Shown: positions 54,271 to 64,000 of the stretch, piece after piece | Layout of the letters: each line of letters starts with the position of its first letter | How positions within the stretch are numbered: position 1 is the first letter of the stretch | Source: Galeopsis tetrahit | Taxonomy: Eukaryota; Streptophyta; Magnoliopsida; Lamiales; Lamiaceae | Length of the DNA stretch: 64,000 nt | NCBI GenBank assembly: GCA_963675135.1 | Contig: OY776126.1 | Span: forward strand, 23,315,195-23,379,194 | Direction: 5' to 3' | The notes under the pieces: generated by a model | Told to the model about the DNA's origin: nothing | Databases searched by the model: none | What the model saw: the letters and a program-made list of their open reading frames with translations, nothing else | Program-made: the position numbers and the translations under genes

Positions 54271-55549
54271 TGATGGAGATTGATGTAGATTAATTGACAA
54301 CAATTAAGGCGTGATTGGAGTATTTATGGCTACCTTCTCTAATTTAGCAATTACTTTTAATTATTGTCTTTATTTTCGATAATAAAGCCCAAACATGTTA
54401 AGGGCCTAATTATGATTTATGTGATGAAAAATATTTATTCTTGTACTTAGAATATTTTAGGGAGGTGATTTGATTAATAAAAAAATGAGAGTTTATCTCA
54501 TGATCTCTTTTAAGGTATTATGTGTGAATCAACGTATCTGAGTTTTGCCACTTTTCCGGGTATTCGTAGAATCAACGGATAGTGTGTGTTCTTTTGTGTT
54601 CTTCGTATATTCATATTTTATACGCTTCTTCGCTGCATAAGTTGGTATTCGGAGTCCAGTCAACGCTCCTAATATGTTGATTCACATTGATCAAGCCACT
54701 ATAGATGTCAATCTCAACCAAAATTTATTTTCTGATAGCTTTTCAGATACATATGATGATGTCAATGTGGGCTATGAGGGTCCACCAATTTTTTATGAAG
54801 AGGTGGATGATCTTTTCGTGAAAAGTGATATTTTTTAAGATTTGATGTCTACGGTTGGAGACTATGAGGGACCTCCAAAATTTGATGAAGAGGTCATTAT
54901 TCACTATGACACCCCTTCTTTTGTTAAAGATAGTGCAATGCTTGTGTCATTTTTACAGGTGTCTTGTGTCGTGGTTAATTCATTAGAGGATGCGTGTCCC
55001 ACACCACGACTTTATTTGGTGTTCGTGTTTTCGAAGGAGCAATATGCAAACTATATGGGGAACGATGTGCCAATACACAAACTACATATTGGTTACTCTA
55101 AGGATGTTGTGGCGGATCGATCCCGACGCGTTCTTCAGGCTTTCGATTCGAGGACGAATCTTTCCTACATCGGGAGAGATGATGGAGATTGATGTAGATC
55201 AATTGGCAATAATTAAGGCGTGATTGGAGTATTTATGGCTACCTTCTCTAATTTAGCAATTACTTTCAATTATTGTCTTTATTTTCGGTAATAAAGCTCA
55301 AACATGTTATGGGCCTAATTATGGTTTATGTGATGAAAACTATTTATTCTTGTTCTTGGAATGTTTTAGGGAGGTGATTTGATTAATAAAAAAATGAGAG
55401 TTTATCTCAAGATCTCTTTTACCGTATTCTGTGTGAATCAACGTATCTGAGTTTTGCCACTTTTCCGGGTATTCGTAGAATCAACGGATAGTGTGTGTTC
55501 TTTTGTGTTCTTCGTATATTCATATTTTATACGCTTCTTCGCTGCATCA
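54271..55549 (+). mobile_element. Mini LTR retroelement, 1279 bp
   Basis: Two 370-bp direct repeats (54271-54640 and 55180-55549) start TGATGGAGATTGATGTAGAT. The right one ends ...GCTGCATCA; the left one has drifted to ...GCATAA. CAATC flanks the outside (54266-54270, 55550-55554). GTTGGTATTCGGAGTCC after the left LTR is a Met-tRNA primer site with changes, and CGGGAGAGA before the right LTR is the polypurine tract. The LTRs differ at about 17 positions by eye. The 539-bp interior cannot encode pol, so it depended on another element. Confidence 0.95.
54842..55192 (+). pseudogene. Short ORF inside the mini LTR element
   Basis: A 116-codon frame with an acidic start (GDYEGPPKFDEE). A similar acidic unit (YEGPPIFYEEVDD) sits just upstream in another open stretch ending in a stop at 54837-54839. 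This acidic PPxFDEE word recurs between gag and pol in plant LTR elements, so it is probably a shrunken polyprotein remnant. No enzyme domain. The frame runs into the right LTR. Confidence 0.5.
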
Positions 55550-55555
55550 CAATCG

Positions 55556-56187
55556 GGTTTAAAGTTTACATTTTTTTTATTTTAGTGGGATCAACGGGTT
55601 ATTCCTCTCCGACGACGCTACGGTGGTCAATCGGGTGAGCGATCCGTTGATCCCGTTTAGTTTTTCTAATTTTTTTTTCTGCTTACTTTGTTTTTCTGTT
55701 GCCTTTTTGGCTTTGTGCGCTTTATGCGGCCTTTTGTCCCTTTATATAGCCCGTTTTAATTTGTTTTTTTTTTTTTTTGAATTACATTAAATACCCATTC
55801 CTTTTCCCCTTTCCATGACTCGAACCTAGGATCTAAAGCCTAGGTAGTGGTGCTCTAACCACTTGAGCTATCCAACTTCGTCTTTAATTTGCTTCTGTTG
55901 GTGCTTGAATGCTTGGAACTTGATGCTGAGTGATCTTTTTTTTTTTTTCTTTCTAATTATTCTCTGATTTATTAATACTAGACTACCTTATTATGTGGTT
56001 TGTCTCGTTGTTAGAATGGAGAACTGTGCATTATTAGTGAACAAAATGTACACTCGTGTCCTCACTTCTCACGATTGTAGCGGATAGTACGTGACACCGA
56101 ATTCCGTGTTGATTTGAAGATCTCGAGCTTAAAAATGTATTTATGTGGAGTATTAATTTTCAATCTTGTAAACCCTAAAAAAAAAAA
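55556..56187 (+). mobile_element. Poly-A retroposon, second copy
   Basis: Shares with 13249-14032 the hairpin GGGATCAACGG...CCGTTGATCCC (55590-55660), a GCTACGGTGGTCAATCGG block, the GAACTGTGCATT.../CACTCGTG... tail (56020-56110) and an A-rich end (56177-56187). The 5' part is shorter. A weak (G)GGTTTAA duplication may flank it. A SINE is nested inside. It starts 2 bp after the TSD of the mini LTR element. Confidence 0.75.
55755..55891 (-). mobile_element. tRNA-derived SINE, nested copy
   Basis: On the minus strand GATAGCTCAAGTGGTTAGAG (A box) and TAGGTTCGAGTCA (B box), with an A tail seen as T's at 55762-55778. TTTAATTTG is duplicated at 55755-55763 and 55883-55891. Closely related to the copy at 36.6 kb. 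Confidence 0.92.
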
Positions 56188-56465
56188 TATAGGTTTAATA
56201 GTATATAATTGTATAAATTATTACACTATTAGTACTCCAATAACGACAAGCGATGTCTGAGGAATATGTACATTCTTGCTGTAACTCCATAAAAAATTAC
56301 GGAGTATGATAGATGGGATTTATATATTACACACACAATGTAGAGAGTACATAACATAGAAGTCTAGAAAAGCCTTTAAATTGTAGGTAGCTAGCTAGAG
56401 GCATGGTTATAGTATTTAATTAGTTTGCATCATATACTACGGAGTAGCTTTTTTACAGTAGTATT

Positions 56466-57415
56466 CAAGGATGAAAATATCCGATATTTCACGCATATAT
56501 TGCAAATTTGAATATTGCGATATGGATATTGGAGTCTAATATATTTTTTTTCGAGTATCGCGGATATATCCCAAAATATCGCAAAATATTGATATCGATA
56601 TCGTTCGACCATAGTGTAAAATTGGACGGGAATCGAGAAATATCGAGGATATATCACACAATATTGCAAAATCTGAAAAAATCGCAAACTTATTTGAAAT
56701 TTTATTTTTATATGTACATAATTATACATTTAATTTAATTTTTAATAGTGCAAGCGAATATATTCTCAATTCACTTCATATATTTAGTAGTTTTTTTTAA
56801 ACATATGAATTACACGTGCATAACTATATCCTAAATTACTACAGTATAATGTGATGAGGTAGTATGAATGTTGTTTGGACAAATATTTCACCTACTATTT
56901 GTGAACCCCATATGTTATCATTTTGATATTAATTGTATTTTATCGTGTATATTTATTTAATCATTTTGTATTGTATTATGTTGTCAATTTGTTTTCGACA
57001 GTCATTGTTTAATTGTATTTTATCAATGTTGTTTGGACAAAGATGTCATTTCACCTACTATATTTGAACCTCATAGGTTATCATTTTGATATTAATTGTA
57101 TTTCAATCATGTATATTTAATCATTTTATATTGTATTATGTTGTCAATTAGATTTCGTCAGCCAGTATTTATATATTTTATTATTTATATGTTTATTTTA
57201 AGCATATAATTTTAATGATTTTTTAAGAGAATACATGTATAATAATATGTTTTAATAACCCTAAAATTTCATGTTAAATTTCTAAGATTTTAATAAGATT
57301 TTCGTCATTTTTTCAATTTTTTTGTAATATCGATATGCGATATTGATATATCCCGCGATATATCCGTAAAATTAAGGTTGCGATATTTGTTGCGATAACG
57401 ATATTTTCATCCCTG
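56466..57415. mobile_element. Non-autonomous hAT element, 950 bp
   Basis: Ends CAAGGATGAAAATATC and the inverse of CAGGGATGAAAATATC. GTAGTATT is duplicated at 56458-56465 and 57416-57423. The subterminal regions repeat GATATATCC/CGATAT words. The frames seen on both strands at 56430-56738 come from these repeats. Internally a unit of about 155 bp beginning ATGTTGTTTGGACAAA is tandemly duplicated (about 56869-57020 and 57025-57170). Confidence 0.93.
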
Positions 57416-57423
57416 GTAGTATT

Positions 57424-58137
57424 TGGGAGGTATCGAAATTCTAACAAAGAGAGGTCGACGGCTTGAATATTCAAAAACTGAGAAATTTTTCATTAAAAAA
57501 CAAATGCTAGAACTTTCATTTTCGTGTTTTACATTTTCGAATATATAATTATTGCATTTTTTCTAATTTGTCCTTAAAATATTTAAATAAATACTACATA
57601 CATTTAATAAAATAGATTAATATTTATTAAATTAATTATTTCTACAGTAATGTAAGAAAAAAAGATATTTACCCTGTGTGAGTATAAGCAGAAATTGAAG
57701 AGACAATAGATGATGGGTTGTAGTCAGTTATGACACCGTTTACCAATCAATCATTTCGAGGAGGAGGAGGTGAAAGTAACAGTTTTCCAAACACGGTGAC
57801 ATTTTTTCAAGCCTCTTTCTCTTTCTCTTGCTTTTTTATTTTTCCAAACAAGTTCAGATGTTATGGGGTGGGGGGTTCATTCTTGGAATTATCAATTTCA
57901 TCCTGAAGTTCAGATGTTTAAATTACATTATTTTTATTAAAAATTAAAATTTTCGTCAAAAACTAATGTACGCAGTTCGAACATGTGTTCAAAATTGGAG
58001 TTTTCTCGGTAAATTTGGTAACACCACATGTAGTTAAAAATATGATCACGTATATGATCACGTCTGCATCCTCCTCTTATAAATATAAATATTATAAATA
58101 TACTCTTATAAATATAAATATTATAAATATAAATATC
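57424..58137. other. Spacer with an inverted-repeat partner
   Basis: 57930-58050 is an inverted, diverged copy of 59512-59630 (both contain ACATGTGGT...CCAAATTT and GACGAAAATTTTAATTTTT). A TATAAATATTATAAATA repeat lies at 58075-58135. No gene. Confidence 0.5.
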
Positions 58138-58589
58138 AGATTTCTGTAAACACAAATTCGTGAATTAAATATAAAAACGAGAAAATGGTAAACGATGTAT
58201 TTAATTTCAGATTAAATCGAGTATTTGTGAGTTACAATCTCTAATTTCTCCTCTGATTCTCTCTTCTTGAACTTCTTGAATTTTTTTGAGCACTTTAGGA
58301 ACTTTTGGAGTTGGATCCGCAGCCGAATCCTATCTGATCTTGTATTTGTCGTTAATCCAAAGGCTTAGCACCGTATTTTTGGATTAAACATTGAATTTAG
58401 GGACTTTTGTGATGAACGTCGTTGAAGATCGTTCTTAAACTTGAGACTTTGTAACGTTAATCCAAGGGCTTGACGTCGTATTTTGGATTTAAACGTCGAT
58501 TTACGGGACCGTTCGGGATTATCGGAACTTATTGGGACGAACGCCGTTGAAGATCCACGAAACACCTCCTCCATGAAGAAACGCCGAAT

Positions 58590-58750
58590 CGAAGAGGCTT
58601 AGCACCTTGATCTCCACTTGAACGATCGGCTTAGCACCTTGATCTCCACTTGAACGCTGCTTCTCGCCGCTTTGCACGAAGAACGCCTTGAAGAAACGCC
58701 GAATCGAAGGAGCTTAGCACATTGATCTCCACTCGAACGCCGCTTGATGA
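58590..58750. repeat. Short direct repeats in the LTR
   Basis: GCTTAGCACCTTGATCTCCA occurs three times (the last copy reads ACATTG), and AAGAAACGCCGAATCGAAG occurs twice. Confidence 0.85.
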
Positions 58751-58861
58751 AGAACACTAGGGTTTCTTATGGGCTAGAGAGATATTTGTGCAAGTGGTTA
58801 GGGTTTAATTCAAATTTCAAATTGCTTGGGCTAAGAATACATCTATTTGGGCACAATTTGG

Positions 58862-59030
58862 TTTGTTGGACTTTAGAGACCCGTTTTCATTTATCGAACT
58901 TTAGAGGTCCGTCTTCATTTATCGGACTTTAGAGGTCCGTCTTTATTTATCGGACTTTAGAGGCCCGACTCGCTTTATTGGGCTTTGGAGATCCATTTTA
59001 ACTCATTGATCTTTAAAGACCCAAATTAAT
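58862..59030. repeat. Tandem repeat, about 29-bp hairpin unit
   Basis: About five copies of a unit with GGACTTTAGAGGTCCGTCTT. Each unit carries a GGAC...GTCC inverted repeat, so a transcript could form a chain of small hairpins. Confidence 0.85.
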
Positions 59031-59187
59031 TGGAGGGAATAATTAAATAATAATGAATTATATATTTACTTTTAGGAATTAAATTTATTCCAACAAATAA
59101 ATAATAAATTTAATTAATATTTAACCCGTAATTTCCACGCGTCGCAATTTAATTCGTAATTGAATTTTACTTGTCTACAACACCCCC

Positions 59188-59403
59188 AAAACTCAACTCA
59201 ACGACCCTGGAAAAAAAAAAAAAAGAACTCGACATAATTTACAAATTAAAGGAAGCAAAATTATAGAGCAAACGCACAAGCGAAATCTTCTTGTATTTGA
59301 TTGGATCGTGTCGTTTGTGCGTTTGCTCTGTAACTTCGCTTTCTTTTATCTGTAAATCTCGTCGAATTGAGTTTTTTTTATCAGGGCCATCGAGTTGAGT
59401 TTT
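59188..59403. repeat. Long hairpin, about 98-bp arms and 20-bp loop
   Basis: The left arm 59188-59285 (starting AAAACTCAACTCAACGACCC) is the imperfect inverse of 59306-59403, including AGAGCAAACGCACAA and GTAAATT-type segments, with an indel in an A run. The loop is 59286-59305. The pairing may extend some bases further on each side. It could be a fold-back MITE or the precursor of small RNAs. No flanking duplication is evident. Confidence 0.9.
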
Positions 59404-59409
59404 GTGGTT

Positions 59410-60050
59410 GTATTTTAAAACATTTGTTATAAATAAAATTTATTGTTTAAATTTATAAAAGAGGAGATCATGATGACGTGTCCATATTTTTTTAAATTAA
59501 ATGTGACAATTTTTATTACATGTGGTACTCACTACTCAGTCACCAAATTTGTCGAAAGCTCAAATTTTAAACACACATTTAAGTCGCACGTGTCAGTGTT
59601 CGACGAAAATTTTAATTTTTCAACCAAAAGAATGTAGATTGAAACAAAGAAGATGTTAAATGAACACCTTATAATGTATTTTGAAAAAATAAAAACTTAA
59701 AAGATTTAAAATGAAATCTATTTTAATTTTCCCATTACTAACCCTTCCTCTTTATTTATTTTGTATCCCTTATACTTTTAATCTAATATTTGGCCGTCCC
59801 TTTTGTTCTTAGTTTTTTGTACTTTGAACTTTTTATGTTTAAATCTTTTGTCCATGCACTTTCATGATTCTTATATTTTTCTATATATATTTCTCTATAT
59901 CAATAAAGTAAAAAATTAATAAAATAAAATTTTGAAGTGCATGTAGATACGTTTTTCCAATTTACATGGTATATACTAGAAAAGAAAATACATGAATGAG
60001 AACTTAAATAGAATAATAAATAAGTTAATATATGGAGTAATTTTGACATG
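59410..60050. other. AT-rich spacer
   Basis: Contains the partner of the inverted repeat at 57.93 kb (59512-59630). No gene. Confidence 0.45.
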
Positions 60051-60053
60051 ATA

Positions 60054-60571
60054 GGTCTCTTGTGCACTCGGAGTGCTCGTGAACTCGGAGTGCTCGTGAA
60101 CTCGAGTTATCAACTACTCCTAATATTTAACTTATGGTAATATTTTTTAATGAAATTTATTATTTAAAATATAAATTTCTAAGTTATTATTTTCAAATAA
60201 CTTTATATGCCTAGTAATAATTTATAGTTTAAGCACACAAGTTGCACACAAGTTTTGATCAAATTAAATGACTGAATATTAAGTTTGCAACAAATTAAAA
60301 AGTGCATACTAGAAAAGTGCACACTTTATATGCCTAGTAATAATTTATAGTTTAAGCACACAAGTTTGCACTTATCTCATAAGACTTTACCATTTTTAGT
60401 TAAAGTTGGTTTTTTTAGGTGTTGCACTTTTCAATTATTACTAAAAATATTATTATACAGTTTAATAATTAAAAAGTGCAACACCATTTACCAAAAAGTG
60501 TAAGTCAGTAAACTGAAAAATGCAACATGGACAAGGTGTGCACAACATGCACTCGAGTCCATAGCAGACCA
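60054..60571. mobile_element. MITE-like element related to that at 15.35 kb
   Basis: The left end (GGTCTCTTGTGCACTCGGAG) and right end (...GCACTCGAGTCCATAGCAGACC) are imperfect inverses. The interior repeats AAAAGTGCAACAC and TTGCACTTTTCA words as in the 15354-16018 element. No TSD is recognised. A 22-bp CGGAGTGCTCGTGAACT-type duplication lies at 60068-60108. Confidence 0.6.
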
Positions 60572-60624
60572 ACCCTCTAAAAATATGGAATAAAAAATAT
60601 ATTATGTGGCATTGCCACGTAAGC

Positions 60625-62162
60625 CGTGGGCGGGAAAATTTTAGTTTTAGTGATATAAATTTGATACATTTCAAAAAAAAAAAATCATTTAAGTTTCAAC
60701 TTCAAAAAATACGATCTTTTACCTTTCAATTTAATCCCCTGATTTCGGTGGAATGTGCTGACTTGGTACCACATTTATTTAAAAAATGCTACGTCATCTG
60801 CCACATAATTATCTCTCATTTATATATACTTAAAAATCTACGTAATTAATTGAATATCTGTCAAATTTTTCTATAAACTTTCAAGTTCAATTAAAAATAA
60901 AATTGAAATATTCTCCCAAGTTCAATTAAAAATAAAATTGAAATATACACCATTGATAAAACAATTCTATAATTAAAAATATTTTTTTTTACAGGATAAT
61001 TAAAAATAAAATTGACAACAACTAAATTAAAACATAACAATTTAAAATATATGAAGTTGTTCATATCAATTGATGCTTACAATATAATAAAGTTGTATTT
61101 CAATCTTTCCAAAAACTAACATTCCACCTAAAAAGATTGAGAATACAACTTCCATTTTTGAAAAAAAAAAAAAAAAAAAACCAAGTTCATTTAGCCAAAG
61201 TTATCCACCAAAACAACCAAAGTACCTTGAACAAGTAAAATATACGACAAAAGACAAAAACCATTCAGATTTAAAAGGCAAAAAACCAAAGTTCACAATT
61301 TTTTAGTTTATCTTCTTCGTGATATTACTCTCTCTGTTGAGATAAGTGCATTAAATTATTTCCTACATCAACCAATATTCTCTTCTGAGATAAGTGCATT
61401 AAATTATTTCCTACATCAACCAATATTCTCTTCATAATGTATTATCTTCCTCCATAAGATAGTACCCCTCCCTAAACATGTGCAAGAATCAAATTGTTCT
61501 TCATAATGCATTATCTTCCTCCATAAGATAGTACTCCTCCCTAAACATGTGCAAGAATCAAATTGTTCAGGGCGTAACAAATTTCACTTAAATTAGTAAA
61601 ATAAACTTCTATTGCAAATACATATATAACACTTACATCATGAGAAATCTCAATAATTGTTTTACTTTTGGGAGGTTGGGTGGTTCACTCACCTAAAAAA
61701 ATCATAACAATTTGTCCAAATATATTCAAAACATAATAGTTGCTAATACAAAAAAAATGGTAATTAAACTCAAATATTGCTCAGAACTGTATTATTTATA
61801 CACATTCTTAAAATAAAATTATATGTAAATTTTATTGAGAACTTTTTAAAATATTGAATTTTTTTTAGAACTTTTTAAAATATTGAAATTGTTTTAGAAC
61901 TTCTTAAAATATACCTCTAGTCAATTGATTTTAATAGACATGAAAAAATATATCTCACAACAAAACTATATATATTCTACCGAATCCCAAATAATTTAAC
62001 CGCATAAATCAAAAGGAGAATATTAGGCACCTTTAATTCATTAGAAAGATAAAAAAACTGATGTAAAAAAGATTAAATTGAAAGGTAAATGACGTATTTT
62101 GAAACTATTTATTTTGAAATGTATCAAATTATAGGACTAAAACTAAAATATTCCTGCCGTGG
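60625..62162. mobile_element. Long-TIR element (Mutator-like), about 1.5 kb
   Basis: The left arm (60625-60745, with TTTTAGTTTTAGTGATATAA and TTTGATACATTTCAAAA, then TTTACCTTTCAATTTAATC) is the inverse of the right arm (62040-62162). Arms exceed 100 bp, typical of Mutator-like elements. The interior is AT-rich with no transposase. Target duplications have decayed. Confidence 0.8.
61339..61566. repeat. Two adjacent tandem duplications
   Basis: First, a 47-bp unit starting GAGATAAGTGCATTAAATTA (61339-61433). Second, a 69-bp unit starting TTCATAATGTATTATCTTCC (61431-61566). Both lie inside the long-TIR element. Confidence 0.9.
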
Positions 62163-62169
62163 ACATAAA

Positions 62170-64000
62170 ATCATTCCCACTAGTGGGCATTATATCATTC
62201 TCGTTAATTAATATTACTAATGATTTTCATTAGATACAAATTAATTTACGCTTTGCACGAGACCAATTAACAATAACAATAGCAATTTCAAACAAGATAC
62301 AAAAAGTACATAACAAGAACACAATAATTGTATTTTAGTTAAATTAAAAAAAAACAATTGTGCATATGACTTGTAGCTTGATGTTTTGTAATATATATTA
62401 TTATATATTTTTTTTTTTTATCGAGATTGAAATCTAAATATTAATGCAAAGTTAGATCATCAAAGTTAGATTGAAATCTCTTAAATTCTTGTTGATCATC
62501 AAATCAAATTAATAACAATCAATTTAATTTGTCTTCACTTGGTATTTATTTTCATCAAACATGTCTGCAGTTATTTATTTATTTTCATCAAGTTCGTCAT
62601 TCATTTGGTTTGGTACGTAGTGTAATTTCTTTTAGAATTATTAATTGTCAGATGATCTGTAATGCTAGTGATCCGTCGGTTTAATGGGTAATTTTTTTTA
62701 ATAGAAATTAAATTAAGGTTTTCTTTTTTATTTTTTTTCAAGTAAATTTTAATTTCTAATCATAAGTACCAACCGATTTTTCGTTTTTTTTTTTTTTAAT
62801 AAAGGAAATTAGTTAATGCTTTGATTGAAACGTCTTATGTTGTGGAAGCTTTGATTTATCCTCAGCTCACACAACGATAAATGATTGTCCCAACTAAAAT
62901 TGTCTCGTCACAGTTAGCATTCTTTCTGCTCACCAAGACAAAACAACATCTTAAATTTTAATTTTAATATTTCCTCTCCTAACCATTAAACATCTATCCA
63001 AAACAATGTCTTAATCCCACGTACAATTGAATTTTAAATAATTTATAGTATATTATTTTAATTAATTAATTAAAATTTTAATTTATTAAATTAAACTCAA
63101 TTGCATACATATAAGTGTAATTTTTCACCCGCCTCTTCTATGACTCCTATCAATCAAAAACCTAAATCCCTCATACTTTGATGTAACGAAGTCTAGCCCA
63201 TAATCTACTCAACTTATTCAAAAATCTCCAAATCCATTTTTATAATAAAACATAATTGAAATCTCCAAATCCCTAATTTACAAACCTCGCTTTTATTTTT
63301 CTTGTCCTCCCAACTTGCTCATTCAAGGGATTTTCAATTCAATTAGACTGTGTTTTTTAGAAGTAAATATGGTGCTTTGTTTTATTCATAGAACAGGGCA
63401 GTGATGGAGCCAGGAAATCTCGATAGTGGACCCGATTAACTTTAAAGATAAAATAATATGTACTTATTATACTCATTGAAATTTTACATGATAAAATTGT
63501 CAATACATTTCATTAAATTAAATTGAACAAGTTGTCTTTCATTTTATTTTGAAGTTTTGATAGTTCGATTCAAAATGAAGCGAAACAATTTAAAAATTGC
63601 TAAAATATTTTGCAATTCTTAGTAAAAACTTAGACAATAATTCTCAAATACACCGTCAATAATATTGACTCTATTGAAGAAATAATTTATTTTTGGAGTA
63701 TTAAGAAATAATTTTAAGTAAAAAATACATGAAAAAATATATTACTCCTTTCAAACTTTGTATGCAAGCATTTATTTTTTATTCGTCTATACTTAATATG
63801 TATGTGTCAAAAAATAAAAATAATATTTTTATTTTTATATATCAAAAAGTTTCATTTAAATTTTAATATTCAAAAGTTAAGATTAAAAAATAGACACGGT
63901 TACGATTAATGATTAATAAAAAATTATTAAAGGTGAAATTAATAAGAAAAAAAAGATTTTGAACTAGAGTGATTTGAGAAAAAATAGACTAGACCAATCA
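62170..64000. other. AT-rich spacer to the right edge
   Basis: No gene. GTGATGGAGCCAGGAAATCT (63401) resembles the edge of the GGCGGAGCC repeat family seen at 27.8 and 51.6 kb, so a further copy may begin here. Confidence 0.4.

Larger units (their letters stand above)
58138..59178 (-). mobile_element. Probable solo LTR of a copia element
   Basis: On the minus strand the outer end reads TTGTAGACAAGTAAAATTCA, a familiar plant copia LTR start. The inner part includes repeated GCTTAGCACCTTGATCTCCA blocks (about 58605, 58635, 58705). No partner, PBS or TSD was found, so the borders are estimates. Confidence 0.55.

Noticed and set aside
56430..56738. Frames on both strands at the hAT left end
   Set aside because: Generated by GATATAT/CGATAT subterminal repeats of the hAT element.

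Overview
The window is nuclear DNA of a flowering plant, almost certainly a eudicot. The genes have introns, with XTH, CYP85-clan P450 and protodermal-factor coding sequences. Intergenic DNA is AT-rich and packed with nested plant transposons. The species cannot be fixed from the sequence; an asterid is a guess.

There are five convincing protein-coding genes. (1) 7287-8228 (+): a tail-anchored coiled-coil PMD1/PMD2-type organelle-division factor. (2) 25167-26132 (-): a two-exon secreted XTH. (3) 30817-32687 (+): a five-exon HAD-type phosphatidylglycerophosphate phosphatase (PGPP1-like). (4) 33305-35056 (-): a three-exon CYP716/718/728-type P450. (5) 49953-51244 (+): a three-exon PDF1-like proline-rich wall protein. 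PMD1 and PGPP1 are, from memory, neighbouring loci in Arabidopsis (At3g58840/At3g58830), so about 23 kb of mostly repeats appears to have accumulated inside an old gene pair. A non-coding locus at about 20070-21520 carries a promoter with telobox, site II and TATA, followed by eight box C/D snoRNA genes in the order A-B-C-B-C-A-B-C.

The rest is mainly mobile DNA, often with exact boundaries and target-site duplications (TSDs). Left part (1-7000): a copia element running off the left edge, whose LTR carries two perfect heat-shock elements; a broken FAR1/MULE-type gene; a 5'-truncated LINE with a 14-bp TSD; a 105-bp tandem array. Middle (8200-30150): Stowaway-like MITEs, a poly-A retroposon, a Ds-like hAT derivative next to a Mutator-like MITE, two TIR elements with 8-bp TSDs, a LINE RT relic, and a composite repeat holding about 1.1 kb of foreign-looking, possibly mitochondrial DNA.

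Right part (35000-64000): a tRNA-derived SINE family (two copies), and an old 9.55-kb copia (38140-47693) with two further insertions. One is a 3.6-kb hAT with BED/hATC transposase, possibly parental to the Ds-like copy at 14.5 kb. The other is a 1.66-kb solo LTR full of ACTCGGCCGAGT palindromes. Further right lie a 1.28-kb mini LTR retroelement, three more MITE-class elements, a near-perfect 98-bp-arm hairpin and a long-TIR element. Most TE genes carry stops or frameshifts, so the window reads as gene islands in a graveyard of nested insertions.
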